A stretch of 64,000 nucleotides of DNA from Zygnema cylindricum (GCA_037447655.1 JBBHKE010002013.1:62001-126000), one strand, 5' to 3'; counted from the stretch's first letter, positions 26,537 through 36,329 are shown. The notes: generated by a model from the sequence alone, not told the origin. Program-made: numbers and translations.

Positions 26537-29448
26537 TTGTGTGTGTGTGTGTATTAATTTTACTTTTCCTTGTTTCAATATCCTATGCCTTAAATAATAG
26601 TTCACAATTTTGATTGAAAAAAGTGGATAAAAACAATGAAAAAATGTTGTATGCCAATGGTGGGCAAAACCTTAAAGAAAAAATGTATAAATTTTTAGTA
26701 AGACACAATTTATAAAAACTAAAACACTACTCTTGTTTTTTTGTTGCAATTGTAGTAAGCTCAGAAAAAACTCCCTTGAAAAACATGAACATTTTAAAAG
26801 AAACACTAGTAAAACCTAAAATTAATGACCTTATTTTCTCTATCCCTTTTTTTTCATCTGTCTATTTCTAACTATTTTTGTTCCATATCATATGTCATTT
26901 TTTATCGTCATTTTTTTTTTTTTTTTCTGAAGGGTGATACCTGTCTCCCTCGAACGTTTTAATACATCTCTTGATGGAAGTGGATCCAAACGGTCTCGAC
27001 GCTTTAAACTCCAACCTTTTCAACAAGTATTGTACCCTAAACTTCTTTTTGCAAATTACTTATAATATATTGCCCTCATTTTGCAACATATTCACCTACT
27101 TATGTTTGTTTTTTTGCTTTCTTTTAAACCAATTGCGATGTCCATTTATAACAATGTAGGAACGTATAACTTGTTCATAAATTTTGAAGTTTCAATTCAA
27201 ATTTATAATCCAGCTGAGGACTTGAAACAAAATGCAGCCTGTACCTTATATGAGAAAATTATCCATGCTAAACCATTTTCCAAACAACAAATTTGAAAGT
27301 AAACATCTCTGAAATAAATTTTCGCAAAAACCTTTTCAGGTTACATCACCTTTTATTTTTTTTTTGTTCAAGTTACGTTTTTTAACGTTGAGTTTTTTAA
27401 CAAAAAAAATCTTTTCAGGTTTGCATCATAAGGGGAGACGCGGTCAATCCCGGACCTTGTGTACAAACCTTTCCCGTAACGAAAGGACAAAGTTGTACTT
27501 CAATAATAAATAAAAAATTTATGGGTAATATAACTCAATTTTATTGGCTCAATCCTGGAGTGTACTGTGGAGAATTTTTTACTCCCACCGATCCCATCAA
27601 TCGCATAGGAGTTCAACCCCCAGTACAAGAGGTAGTTCCTAACTTTTTATTTTTTTTTTACAAATGGGTATTACCATATCAACATACAAAAATAGATATT
27701 TCATGAACCCTTTTGAAACGGCTATTAACATATGAATACGCAGCGAGGGATATATGATAAACCACATCATTTTACAGATGGGCATTATCACATTCGTTGT
27801 GAATTGTTATTTGTGTAAAGAAATTATTTGTGTGAATAAGAAAATAATATTATTAACTCTATTTTGCGTTCAAGGGCTCGATGCAAACAAAAATTAACAT
27901 TAATTTATACAAGTAACACTAATTTGGATACACATTCCCATATTGTAGCCGACATAGCCTCTTTTCACATAACCGACGTTTGAACATTTGAGAACATTTT
28001 TGCGCGATTTTCCCGTCTTTATTATTAGGAATCAAATCTGAGTGTGTTTTCCCCTGTTGACGCACTCACTTACCCGTGTCGACTACGTTATCTGACACTC
28101 TTTCCCGTGTCGACTACGTTATCTGACACTCCTGTAAGTTAGTACGAAATAATGAGCAGTTTTAGTACGGACTGGTACACTTCGGTGCACTACACTATTT
28201 GATAATTGCCCAAATTAGAATGATTGACACTAATTACACCATACCTATATTAGCGTAAAATCAAAAATAAAATTATTAATTCTGTTTTAGGTTCGAGGGT
28301 CAAATTTAAGGGCGCTGAATTAGCGTTATCAACAATAATAACGATTGACAGTGTACCATACAAAAATAATTTTATTAGCCTGTTAGTGTACAACTTAAGG
28401 TTTTCATAAACGCTTTTCTATAGTAAATGTGTATTATTTAGCATGTTGAGAAACAAAAAAGATACTTCATGAACCCATATATATCACAAATGGGTTTTAG
28501 CATATCAATTACAACATAAGATATTTCATAAAACCGATTACATTACAGATGGTATTAGCATATTAGTATATTTAACATTAATACGTAAGCGAACCTACTT
28601 GAGTTGTGTCCTTCGGGCTTTTTGTTATTTTAATTGTAAAAATTTGAGATTTCAGGCAAAATTCTTGAAACTTATTAATCTAAGGAGCTTAAAATTGGCG
28701 GCTCCATTTTCGAGCTAACAAAAAAAAAAGGACTTTCCCTTTCCGTAACATTTTATTTGTCAAAAGAAGGTCGAAAGCAAACCAATTGAAAAAGAAACAA
28801 ATCAAAATTTCCACAATAGGCCAAAAATGGTCCAAACAAATCCACCTTCAGATACTTATTTTATTCTTTAGTTTTTTTTCACAACTCCGAAATTTACAGA
28901 AATTATACAAGAATGGAGGCGGAAATTTTTTGAATAGTAGTTTTATTTAGAAAACTGGGGAAAGAAAATATATTTTTCCCAAACTTGTCATTGTTTTACT
29001 CATACTAAAGGTAGTTACGATTACAACTAAGATTAATTAACTCAACTTTTAAAGTTCATGCCATTTTCATTTCCTATTTTAAAAAAAGAAAATCAAAGTC
29101 AAAAAAAATTCATGAGTTTTAGATATTTTTTTTTGTTTTTTTAAATTGGTAGTAAACCTCGCCTTTTCTCTCTCTCCCCTTCTCCATCTCTCTCTCGCTC
29201 TTTTTTTTTTTTTTTTTCAAACCTTTTTGCAGATATGTTTGAAGTCCGTCAATTCGGTTGGTACGATCCAAGAGAGTTGCAAATTTACGTCCTGCGTCAG
29301 AAGACAAACGGATAACTGCAAAAGTGTAAAAACATACTATTTTGCGAACACCGGAAAAACGTTCATAACCTTAAATAGTTTTGCTTGCACAGATAGAAAA
29401 CTTAACCTTATGAGTCAAATTTGCGTTCCAAAAAAGTGTCTAAACTAA
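10080..29448 (+). CDS. Papain-family cysteine protease with EGF-like and LysM modules (multi-exon; N-terminus missing)
   Basis: Hand-built exons: 10080-10303, 10632-10769, 11669-11891, about 12049-12165, 12721-12879, 22978-23112, 24296-24417, 26322-26411, about 26933-27028, 27419-27631 and 29233-29448 (TAA). Most introns begin GT and end AG, and most phases agree: 0 at 10303/10632, 1 at 12879/22978 and 23112/24296, 0 at 24417/26322, 26411/26933 and 27631/29233. Domain order is C1A peptidase with catalytic Cys, His and Asn, then EGF-like, EGF-like, and three to four Cys-rich LysM units. A role in cutting proteins near a chitin- or peptidoglycan-like glycan in the secretory or extracellular space is inferred from the domains. 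Oddities: a TGA in the second EGF module, a likely one-base excess in an A run at about 12049, frameshifts in the second LysM, and no visible 5' exons. It is either a real gene carrying sequence errors or a recently damaged one. The domain calls are firmer than the exact gene model. Confidence 0.75.
10877..11545 (+). repeat. Polypyrimidine CTCCCT tract in intron
   Basis: About 650 bases are almost pure C/T on the sense strand, built of CTCCCT/CTCTCC hexamer-like units. The open frames across it, such as the 194-codon one, encode only Ser/Leu/Pro repeats and are artefacts. It ends before the acceptor at 11668. Confidence 0.9.
12049..12165 (+). CDS. Candidate exon after the protease domain (linker)
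   Basis: After a 'tgtcag' acceptor the frame GMPCDPMLKMGCFKSLKNPK runs on to about SNPSRCQ and has the Cys content of the downstream modules. From the preceding exon (phase 1), translation enters the wrong frame; one A fewer in the run of seven A at 12050-12056 would restore it. No convincing donor follows. Treat this exon as tentative. Confidence 0.4.
12721..12879 (+). CDS. First EGF-like module exon
   Basis: After 'accaccccag' the frame reads INPCGGGHCVSNKQ, NTSYTCKCPSPFVRVTNSD and TETCAPG, a six-cysteine EGF-like pattern, and stops at a consensus donor (gtgagt). It ends in phase 1, matching the start phase of the next EGF exon 10.1 kb away. Confidence 0.8.
13203..14251 (-). mobile_element. 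Solo Copia LTR with 5-bp target-site duplication
   Basis: On the minus strand the element begins TGTTGAAATTT and ends GAATTGCA. It is flanked by ATAAC at 13198-13202 and again at 14252-14256. The same LTR ends occur on the Copia elements at 56.4-64 kb. Internal matches to those LTRs include 'ggaagcctctagatag', 'gtccgtagcaaa', 'actacaacaagta.ggg' and 'aaacctagaaaatactc'-type blocks. A small duplication of the terminus lies at 13203-13242. Size and duplication mark it as a solo LTR left by recombination. Confidence 0.9.
14336..14805. repeat. Four diverged tandem units of about 105-117 bp
   Basis: Each unit carries blocks close to 'ccggctggtactg', 'ccgtacat.gaacaaacca', 'attcaaatcg..aaaccata' and 'gccacgcgaaccaaaaa'. 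Units start near 14336, 14453, 14571 and 14677; the third lacks part of its start. Confidence 0.75.
16322..16417. repeat. Direct repeat carrying a 16-bp palindrome
   Basis: 'ctacat.tgcgcgt' followed by the palindrome GAACCTACATAGGTTC occurs at about 16325-16355 and 16380-16411. Confidence 0.6.
16870..17720. repeat. Complex tandem repeats (about 110-bp and longer units)
   Basis: A block running from 'tcgacaaaaaatatat' to 'cgtagagtgatatgga' occurs four times (about 16874, 16986, 17458 and 17572), each time followed by 'ccccccc.aactc' or a variant. A second block ('ggaagctcg.ggcaaccatggc...ggcgaggcactccatgtggaaa') occurs at about 17125, 17222 and 17714. This is satellite-like with no gene. Confidence 0.7.
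17935..18555. repeat. Three diverged tandem units of about 180-200 bp
   Basis: Recurring blocks are 'catggggta.attttttagaat', 'ctc.aactgt.ctc', 'tatctccaccaaacg.aaaatgtg', 'catcgatgtccaaagt' and 'tcgttgggggtacacgtaa' at about 17940, 18098 and 18340. Confidence 0.7.
18725..19195. repeat. Minisatellite of GTCAAATTG/AAAAGTC words
   Basis: Longer units containing 'gaatatttttcagtcgagtt' and 'ctgatctttccttagtcgaa' repeat at about 18732, 18787, 18914 and 19040. They then collapse into short 'aattgaaaagtcaaattgtc' repeats up to 19195. Confidence 0.75.
21650..22915 (+). repeat. 1.26-kb polypyrimidine tract in intron
   Basis: Nearly uninterrupted C/T on the sense strand, rich in CTCCCT and CTCTCC. 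The overlapping open frames on both strands are low-complexity shadows of this composition. It ends about 60 bases before the EGF exon acceptor. Confidence 0.9.
22978..23112 (+). CDS. Second EGF-like module exon, with in-frame TGA
   Basis: After 'gcacacag' the phase-1 frame reads EFPCTFGRNNLCGAGT, then TGA (23025-23027), then VDSKGDYKCICPFLYSNDSS and GVLTCVP, ending at gtgagt. The TGA stands where the EGF pattern expects a cysteine (the first module has GGGHCVSN at that place), so a TGC or TGT codon one base away would complete the module. The flanking splice sites and frame are intact. Confidence 0.75.
24296..26411 (+). CDS. First LysM module (two exons, 24296-24417 and 26322-26411)
   Basis: The first exon (acceptor 'tctgcag') reads YTIPKGFNITCYTIYILYG and KKKFIAQNP, the LysM start and its 'NP' end. 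The donor gtaagt joins in phase 0 to an exon beginning KLNCTQFLKANTIVNVTKG, so the junction restores the typical 'NP.LNC' of Cys-rich LysM units. The second exon then starts the next LysM (CSLTYAIQE, continued by GDTC in the exon at 26933). The intervening intron is 1.9 kb and full of GTCGTC-like repeats. Confidence 0.78.
24600..24990. repeat. GTCGTC/ATCGTC-type minisatellite
   Basis: Degenerate three-base periodicity (gtc, gtt, atc) fills the intron between the two exons of the first LysM. The period keeps frames open on both strands, so the Val/Ile/His/Thr-rich translations have no coding meaning. Confidence 0.8.
25244..25476. repeat. Near-perfect tandem duplication of about 117 bp
   Basis: The unit from 'tgtttgtatgaataaagtgc' to 'tatttatgcttctgcact' occurs at 25244-25360 and again at 25361-25476 with very few differences, so the duplication is recent. 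The second copy lacks the final 'tgtttgta'. Confidence 0.85.
25690..26240. repeat. Second GTCGTC-type minisatellite in the same intron
   Basis: Same three-base word family as at 24600-24990, separated from it by unique sequence and the 117-bp duplication. Confidence 0.8.
26460..26531. repeat. (AT)n microsatellite
   Basis: About 36 uninterrupted TA units followed by a short GT-rich run, within an intron between LysM exons. Confidence 0.95.
26933..27028 (+). CDS. Second LysM module exon, frameshifted
   Basis: From 'tctgaag' the frame continues the previous exon as GDTCLPRTF and then stops. Skipping one T of the TTTT at about 26960 gives TFNTSLD, as a LysM would; the later 'LNSNLF' block is in yet another frame. 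At least two indels therefore separate recognisable LysM pieces. A donor gtattg is possible at 27029. The exon that should supply the 'C....L' segment before VCIIRGD was not found with certainty. Confidence 0.5.
27419..27631 (+). CDS. Third LysM module exon, intact
   Basis: This 71-codon open exon follows 'ttttcag'. It starts VCIIRGDAVNPGPC, the tail of the previous module, then has CVQTFPVTKGQSCTSIINKK and FYWLNPGVYCGEFF, a complete Cys-rich LysM ending in NPGVYC. It closes with GVQPPVQE at donor gtagtt, in phase 0. Confidence 0.82.
27632..29232 (+). other. 1.6-kb intron before the last LysM exon
   Basis: AT-rich. A 31-bp unit containing 'cgtgtcgactacgttatctg' is duplicated in tandem at 28074-28132. 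No gene or recognisable element was found. A pyrimidine and T tract precedes the acceptor at 29232. Confidence 0.6.
29233..29448 (+). CDS. Terminal exon with last LysM-like module
   Basis: After a long T tract and 'tttttgcag' the exon reads ICLKSVNSVGTIQESC, then CVRRQTDNCKSVKTYYFANT, then TLNSFACTDRKLN and QICVPKKCLN followed by TAA. Spacing and cysteines match a diverged LysM. The frame is open for 71 codons and ends the gene. Confidence 0.78.
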   Translation: MCLKSVNSVGTIQESCKFTSCVRRQTDNCKSVKTYYFANTGKTFITLNSFACTDRKLNLMSQICVPKKCLN

Positions 29449-30540
29449 GAGCAGTGAAGATGAAAGGGATTGGATGCGAGGTTTTTGGATTAACATTGGA
29501 AAGGTTCTAGACTCACTATTGAAGAATTCGTCAAGGAGGGCAACTATTAGAATATGGAACGTGAGAGGGGAAGGAAGAAAGGAGGGAGAGAGGACGAGGG
29601 AGAAGGAAGAAAGAGGGAGAGGACGAGGGAAGTTACAAACTCATACTTTTAAGAGATAAATCTATCTTTTTAGACATGAAAATTTCCGACCACACAAGGA
29701 GAATTCTATTTCAACAAGATTTATTGCAGTTTTTAATTTACAATCGGATATATTAATTTTTCAAATTTTCATGTAGTATTGCATAATGTAAGCACATGTT
29801 AATCTGTTTTCTTAAGCCCAGAATATAATTTGATTAAAGACTTGCAAAAAAAAAAAAAAATAACATACTATTTTAAAATCGGATCTGAAAAGCGTTCATA
29901 TAATCATTTCAATGTGATTATCAACTTAGAAGCATGCTTTCGAGAGGAGTTGTTGAAAGAGAAGGCAATAAAACAAATAACTTTCTAGTATTTTAAAAGT
30001 GAGATAAGAAGTATTGTTTGTACTCTTATGGTGACGATTTGGTAATCGTCCATGTTCTTGAAACTGGATGTAGAAATTGCAGTTTCTAGTTTGCAGTTCT
30101 GAGTTTCAAGTCTACTGTTTGTTTGGAATTCAGATGTGAAAGCTTTACAGATGGCAGTTTACAGATTCTAGTTCAATCTGCAGTGTGCACTTTGTAGTGT
30201 GCACACTTTCAGATTGTAAAATGGGCTTTGGCGTTTGGAGTCCACGGCTTTTGTTTGCAAGGTTGTTTCTTTGTTATTGGCCGGTTGTTCTTTGCCGTTT
30301 ATTATTTGCCGTTTATTATTTGCCGTTTGTTATCTGTCGCTTGATATTCGCCGTTCGATATACGCCTTTTGTTATTTGCCGTTTATTATTTGCCGTTTGA
30401 TATTCGTTGTTTGTCATTAGCCGTTTCGTTTATTTTTTGCCATTTGTCATTCGCCTTTTGTTATTTGTTATTTGCCGTTTCTTAGGGATACGGCCCGTGT
30501 GGCTCAGGTATTTTCTGTTGTTTTCCTCAAAAATTTAGCA
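29449..30540. other. 3' flank of the protease/LysM gene with a TTATTTGCCGTTTA minisatellite
   Basis: A short purine tract (about 29560-29630) is followed by AT-rich sequence. From about 30285 to 30485 words related to 'ttatttgccgtttattattt' repeat about a dozen times with changes. No polyadenylation signal could be assigned with confidence. Confidence 0.6.
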
Positions 30541-30554
30541 CCGTACAGCTAAAG

Positions 30555-31200
30555 TTACAACCGTACAAAGATATCGCAAAAATGTAGAGTACAATTTGCG
30601 TCATCCTCGAACTTAGGGTGTACGATAAGTTGTCGTCTTGTGTTTTTTCGACCCACTGTCTCGTCATCTTCACACTTATCTTCAAACACATCGGCGATGT
30701 TTTTTGAATAAAGTAACATAGCTTTCACGAATAGAAAAACATATTCACATGTGTCAAAAGTCTTCACGGCGTGTTTTATCGAATCATTAACCCAATACAA
30801 ATGTCCCTTTACATTGTATCCTCGAAGGATATCGGGTCAACTCTTTGCCGCAAATTTCTCTCTTCGCTTCATTTGCTCTACGTAGGCGGTCGCACGCAAC
30901 ACCAAATCTATAGATGATGGACTCTCGGGTTTCCCCCCATATCACAACTTATAAGTTATTTAGTCAACAGAGATAGATGTGAGCCTCTTATCAAAAATAA
31001 AATTTTTCACATGGATCGCATCCCCCTACGATGACCTATTGTGATTGGTGGTACGAATCATAGATCGCACCAGTTCCGTTAAGGTTATGTTTTTCCTCTC
31101 GACAAATCTATTTACTTTAAGAGAATAAGGAGCGATGAATTGCTGCCTTCATCCCTATTGCTTAGAATACCCTTCGAAAACCACGAATTCTTTATCATTT
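30555..31200 (-). pseudogene. Degenerate minus-strand Copia integrase fragment
   Basis: Read on the minus strand from about 31170, one frame gives RQQFIAPYSLKVNRFVERKN, ITLTELVRSMIRTT and, after a stop, YGGKPESPS. These match the Copia integrase C-terminal blocks 'APYTPQQNGV.ERKNRT', 'ARSML' and 'GxKP'. Several stops break it. The open frame at 30555-30800 follows in the same direction and may be the continuing, diverged region. Confidence 0.6.
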
Positions 31201-31737
31201 ACCTGATTAAATCGATTTTGATTTGCTCTCGCACTACAACCTAACCATCACATGCCACTCCCATCACATGCCACTCTTTGAAAGCATCAAAATAATATTT
31301 TTTTTTCTTTAAAAAAACCTAAAAGAGTCAGGAATAGTAATCCAGAATGACAATTTTTTATTGCACTAATCTTTTTACAACAATTTTTCACCCAAAATTA
31401 TAAAGTAGTGTTATTTACATTAGAATTTCATTCACGCTAATTTGAGAACTTCTCAACCAGTGCTAGCCATTTTATATTCAATTTATAAAGAATAAAGTTG
31501 AACAAAAAGTTTATATCCGTATAACACGTCCACGTGACACTTTGTTTCTACATTGTTGCGTGTAGTTAACATGTCAACATGAACTTGATAGTTCTAGTCG
31601 CTGAAAAAAAAACGAATATTAAGTGTAAAATTTTGTGTCAAAAAGGGAATATACTTACTCTAAACCACCAAATAATGTAAAGTAATATAAAATACCCCCA
31701 AATTTTAATGTAATTTGTGTGTTTTATACTATTTTTT

Positions 31738-32634
31738 AGTGTTGTGTATCGGTAGGCATTTAGTGATAACCGATATGGACCATTTTTCGGGTTCCCGATA
31801 ATCGATATATTGTTTCGATGTATCGTTATCGGTCTTATCGCCGATAAGTAATCGATAATATCGGGTACTTATTGGCGATAACACCGATAACGATAACTAT
31901 CGGCGATAAATGTACGTGCCGTACAGCTAAATGTACTAGCCGTACAGATAAATGTACGGCATGTACACTCAACTGTACGTCTTATTCCCCGTACATGCAG
32001 AAAGTACAGTAGCCGCCATGACGTCTATACGGTTTTGGTACGGATACAGTAAAAACGATGTACCTTTCACATCCGACGCCATGGCTTTGTCCCTTTATTC
32101 CTTAGGATCCACTAGACACCTGCCACGTGTCAATATGTCAGCTTTTTTGGCATAATCTGCCAAAAGAGCCATTCCGGGCTCACGCTGGCCGTCCGCTCGT
32201 ACTTTTTCATTCCAAGTCGTCCGTTCGATTCCGGCGGCGCACAGAATATTATTTTGAGTCCGTTGTACTTTGTGTCCGCCGTCCTTTTCCCGTTCCACGT
32301 TCACCAGTTTGTCTGTAAATTCCGTACGTCGCCGTAAAAAAATTTTGTTCAGTTAACCGGCCAGCGTTTTCGGTGCTGCGTTGCCCGTAATAGTTTTCAG
32401 TTAATAGTTACGGAACAGAGTCGTACATGTGGCATGACACGTTATATAATGAAAATAGTATAATATAGGTATACAATAATGTAATATAGTATGCGTACTA
32501 TATATTTTTATAGTTATCGCCGATATGGAATTTGTTGGTCTCGGACCGATATATCGGTACCTCTGACCGTTCGATAACCGATAACTATCGGTATCAGTGA
32601 TATCGCGATAAGTTTTTTACCGATACACAACACT
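31738..32634. mobile_element. TATCG-rich TIR element, copy A (897 bp)
   Basis: It starts AGTGTTGTGTATCGGTA and ends TACCGATACACAACACT, an inverted repeat of 17 bases. It is flanked by ACTATTTTTT (31728-31737) and ACTATTTTTG (32635-32644), a 10-bp duplication with one mismatch. The interior is packed with ATCG-containing palindromes such as 'cgataatcgatatat' and with 'gtacgg/ccgtac'. No transposase frame is visible, so it is non-autonomous. The long duplication hints at a Mutator-like superfamily. Confidence 0.8.
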
Positions 32635-33517
32635 ACTATTTTTGAACCATAAGTACGTCACCAGACATATGCTGGCATAATATGACATTGTTTTTGCCAG
32701 CATAACATACACCCTACAAAATTGATAGAATTCCAAAATCAGTATTAATACTTTTGACATAGATAACATTGAGGTAGCTCTTCTCGCTAGTTTTCCTTTA
32801 ATGCTAATAGTAAGGAGCAATGTAATTTGTAGAGTTAACAACACTAATTTGATCACAAATTTATTTGGCCAAAAACCACAAAATACAATGTTTATCATTG
32901 TTCCGTTATATTTTTATCGCCACTTTACGCATATTTTTTCTGGAGCACACCTACAATTTTTTTGATTAGAAGGCGTTAGTTGAAATATGGGAATTTTATT
33001 TTTCAACGATATCCGACAAGTTAACGTCACGAGAAGTGTGCAAGACAAAATGACATTTGAAGGGCTAAACAAAACGTTCACACGAATAGCAATGCATGAT
33101 TAAGTATTAAGAATACATGGATGATAATTTGTTAGGTGTCTTAAACTACACTACACTACAACAAAATTAGATATTCAACCCATTTTCTCTTTTAGAGTTA
33201 GTGTATAACATTGTTTCAAGTGCTCTAACAGTTTGGTCTTTGTTTTCAGTTTGTTTTATAACTTTCAATTTCTTGCTCTTAGAGTTGCTTAACTTTTATA
33301 GTGTTTAGTATTCCTTTTCGGTATTCTATCTCTTACCTTTAATGGTAGTCAACGATTTTCCATTTCAAACATGGTTTGTCCTTTGATGGTTTCATCGTCA
33401 TTTTTTGGATAGTAAAATCTTTTTCTTTGTAACATTATTACTGACAAATCCTTTACGTCAATAACTATGGTCAGTGAACCAATGCTTCTAATATTGTGTA
33501 TCGGGTGAGATGTTGGT

Positions 33518-34295
33518 CAGAGGTCGTAAAAGTGAAAAATTTATATAACCGAAACCGACCGTTTTTTTTTTCAAAAATCTGGGTAACGGCGCCCGACCGT
33601 GTTATGTCACACTTCAAAATTGTTAACCGTTAACCGACTGTCGTTTACGAAAATAAAAGTCAACCAAAACTCGATTTGTCGCAACTAACCGTTCCCGACC
33701 GTAACCAAAAAAGTACAAAATTACAAAGCTCGTTGTTTTTAGCGGTAAGCATTTATTACACAACGAATCGTAATTATTGTAATCTGACAAACGTACAATT
33801 TTATGTTATTATGGCGTTTGCACTACGCGGTTTGTGAAAACGTAGTTACATCATAACGACATGTATTAAATCATTTTTTGTATTTTTTTGTTAATACGGG
33901 TACACTTTTGCGCGGTTAGACACCGATCGTAAGCCACACTATTTAAAACGGTACTATATTACACCGCCAAAAATTATGATTTGTCGCGTTCCCTAGCATT
34001 TGCGAAATGACTACCGTGTCAGATTTGCGACGCTAATCGTGATGTCAAGTACTTCCACGATACAAAAGGGTACAAAGTACAATAATGTTGGATTGTATGG
34101 ACAGTACAAAATTTTCATTTTTTTCGTTTTTTTGCTTGACTGACCATAACCAACTTTTCTTTTTCCAGGTGAGTCAACCGACCGCGACCGCCCCACCCCC
34201 AAAATTTGGCAACCGAATCCGTTCCGGATCCGGCGCGGGCGGTCGGTCAACGGTTGGTCACGGTTTCGGTTGACCGTTTGCGACCTCTGCCTCTG
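33518..34295. mobile_element. hAT-like non-autonomous element (778 bp)
   Basis: The left end is CAGAGGTCGTAAA and the right end contains TTTGCGACCTCTG followed by CCTCTG. The flanks are ATGTTGGT (33510-33517) and ATGTTAGT (34296-34303), an 8-bp duplication with one mismatch, the length typical of hAT elements. Internal subterminal words 'aaccg', 'gaccg' and 'taaccgttaaccgactg' are repeated, as in hAT subterminal regions. No transposase is present. Confidence 0.6.
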
Positions 34296-34401
34296 ATGTT
34301 AGTATATTGAAATATCCAACGCTAAAGGGCCCGATATATCGCCTCGGGACCAACAAACATTAGTGTGATATACAAGGTGGGTGTTGGGGTTCGCACAACT
34401 A

Positions 34402-34907
34402 CACCGCGCATCGTTATTAGTGTCAACGACACTAATTTGGGTTCTTAAAATTTTGATTTTTTTCCTCAAATAGGATACATGATTTTCATTTTTCCTTGAC
34501 GTTAATTAAGGTACCGTACAAAATAGCGTTAAGGACGAATTACAATAATATCTAAATAGTGTGGTATACGATCGATGTCAGACCGTACATAAATGAACCT
34601 TTTTTAGACGCGCACGCATAGGATCGTGCGCTAAAAAAACGGGATTGTTCTGACACGTAAATGAGTCTTACATGTACGGATATTTAAATTTCACGACGGC
34701 GTACGATTTTTAATATTGTGTACAGATACATATATTAATGTATATAATCGTACAACGAATATTCCATTTTTGCTGTTCCCAAATTAGCATACACGCCGAA
34801 ATTATAATACACCTTTAAAAAAAAAAGAAAAAATCTTAATTAGCGTCAATGACGGTATATTTACATCCACACTATTTAAACTTTGACACTAATAACGATG
34901 CGCGGTG
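34402..34907. mobile_element. CACCG-type MITE, copy M1 (506 bp, TA-flanked)
   Basis: A 25-base perfect terminal inverted repeat begins CACCGCGCATCGTTATTAG at the left and ends in its exact complement at the right. TA dinucleotides lie outside both ends (34400-34401 and 34908-34909), as for Tc1/mariner-type insertions. No coding sequence. Confidence 0.8.
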
Positions 34908-34909
34908 TA

Positions 34910-35503
34910 CACTCCAAAAATAAAGTGCTGAAAAAGTACGGAGGTATCGCTCTGTCGAGGGGAGACGGGGGAGTGAGGGGTGTGTTGGGTGTGACAATCC
35001 ATTCCGTACCAGTGTACGGAGGTATCGCGATAATTATCGACCCGAAAACTCATTGCGGTATATCGTAATTTGAACGCGATATTTGCCTTATTGACATAGC
35101 GGACCGATATATCGATTATCCGTATGCCAAAATTACTAAGCACCCATATTTTGAATATCGACAAGAACACAATAGTAAGTGATTCCCTTAAATAGCGCTT
35201 GTCAAAATTTAGCAATTAGTTGTACGGTTTCACACGGCTGATTATTTGACAATCCATTCCGTACCAGAGTACGGAGGGTATCGCGTTAATTATCGACCCG
35301 ATAGTTCATCGCGATATATCGTTATGTGGTTACATATTTACCTTTTTGATATAATAGACCGATACATCGATTCTCGGTCTGCCAAAAAAACCTTTATTTC
35401 GATTCTCGGCAAGAAGCTGCCGATACACTATAGTACAATAAGTGACTTCGTTATGTCACGCTCGTACATCTTTTCTGATTGGCTGTATGGTTTCACACGG
35501 TTG
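34910..35503. mobile_element. Fragments of the TATCG-rich element, duplicated
   Basis: Two related blocks (about 34990-35215 and 35245-35480) both begin 'gacaatccattccgtacca' and contain 'tacggagg.tatcgcg.taattatcgaccc'. The same words occur inside the element at 48131-48935. A further scrap with 'cccgatatatcgcctcgggac' lies at about 34328-34380. Ends are missing. Confidence 0.65.
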
Positions 35504-35587
35504 TACACCGTGTATCGCTATTAGTGCTCATGTTTTTTTTGATGCAGCGGAATCGAAAGAACGTGACTACGCGAACTGAGACCCAGC

Positions 35588-35879
35588 TGATAGTTTCACA
35601 CCATTTGCTTTGGAGTTATTTGGGACATTAGACTCGTCTTTCGACAACTTTTTGCGTGACTGCGCTCGACGATCTTTCGAAGTCAGAGGGCCGGGTAGCC
35701 CTTCTCCATCTCTCATGTCGGCTTTCTCTCATGTCCAACGCATCTCTGTCGCCCTTCAACGTTCCCAAGCTTCGGCCATTATTCGACAGAGCACGGTGGT
35801 GACTGATGGCCGAGGACTCCGAGACTTACCGCCACGCCACCCTACGCATATAGACGATATCCATAGTTTGGATCTTTAG
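35588..35879 (+). pseudogene. Unrecognised coding-like frame, about 95 codons
   Basis: The frame runs from about DPADSFTPFALELFGTL through FLRDCARRSFEVRG and VQRISVALQRSQASAI to a TAG at 35877, with an ordinary amino-acid mix unlike the low-complexity frames around it. There is no clear start; the first Met is at 35610. I do not recognise a domain. The composition and the 'SVALQRSQA' block look like the tail of a retroelement or other mobile-element protein, but this is a guess. Confidence 0.35.
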
Positions 35880-36082
35880 TTGAGCGTAGTTTGAGGCTTT
35901 AGCGTCTAGGTTAGTTTGTAGTGTTTCAAAAGTTTGGTTTTGTTGTAGTTGCTTTCTTTCTTTCCTTTTAGGCTTTTCAATCATTTTTGTTGTGTTTTTA
36001 GTCCTTTAGGATTTTAGCCTTTAACCTTTGTTGGTCATCAATACTTTTTAGTGACAATCATATTTTGTACATTGATGATATT

Positions 36083-36136
<54 letters not shown>

Positions 36137-36164
36137 TTTTTATTCCATTTAAAACATCTTTTTC

Positions 36165-36269
36165 CCGTACACACTTGTCGGATTATGGATCTGACGGTTG
36201 CGATTTAAAGGTAAGATTCTCACCTTCCGATTGCCTGTCTCCATCTGAAAATCGGACAAATGTGTACGG
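36165..36269. mobile_element. 105-bp foldback element
   Basis: The left arm CCGTACACACTTGTCGGATT and the right arm AATCGGACAAATGTGTACGG are inverted with two mismatches in 20 bases, leaving an interior of about 65 bp. No duplication of flanks was recognised. Confidence 0.6.
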
Positions 36270-36329
36270 TTAGAAATATGTTTTATGAGGCTAAAAAGAT
36301 ATTAACTCTAATAGCGATGCACCGTTGTA

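Larger units (their letters stand above)
35504..36329. mobile_element. Possible CACCG-type element M4 enclosing an ORF
   Basis: The left end TACACCGTGTATCGCTATTAG and the right end CTAATAGCGATGCACCGTTGTA are imperfect inverted repeats of the same family as M1 and M2. Between them lie the 35588-35879 frame, a (TA)n run at about 36091-36127 and a 105-bp foldback. The pairing of these two ends is inferred. Confidence 0.45.
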
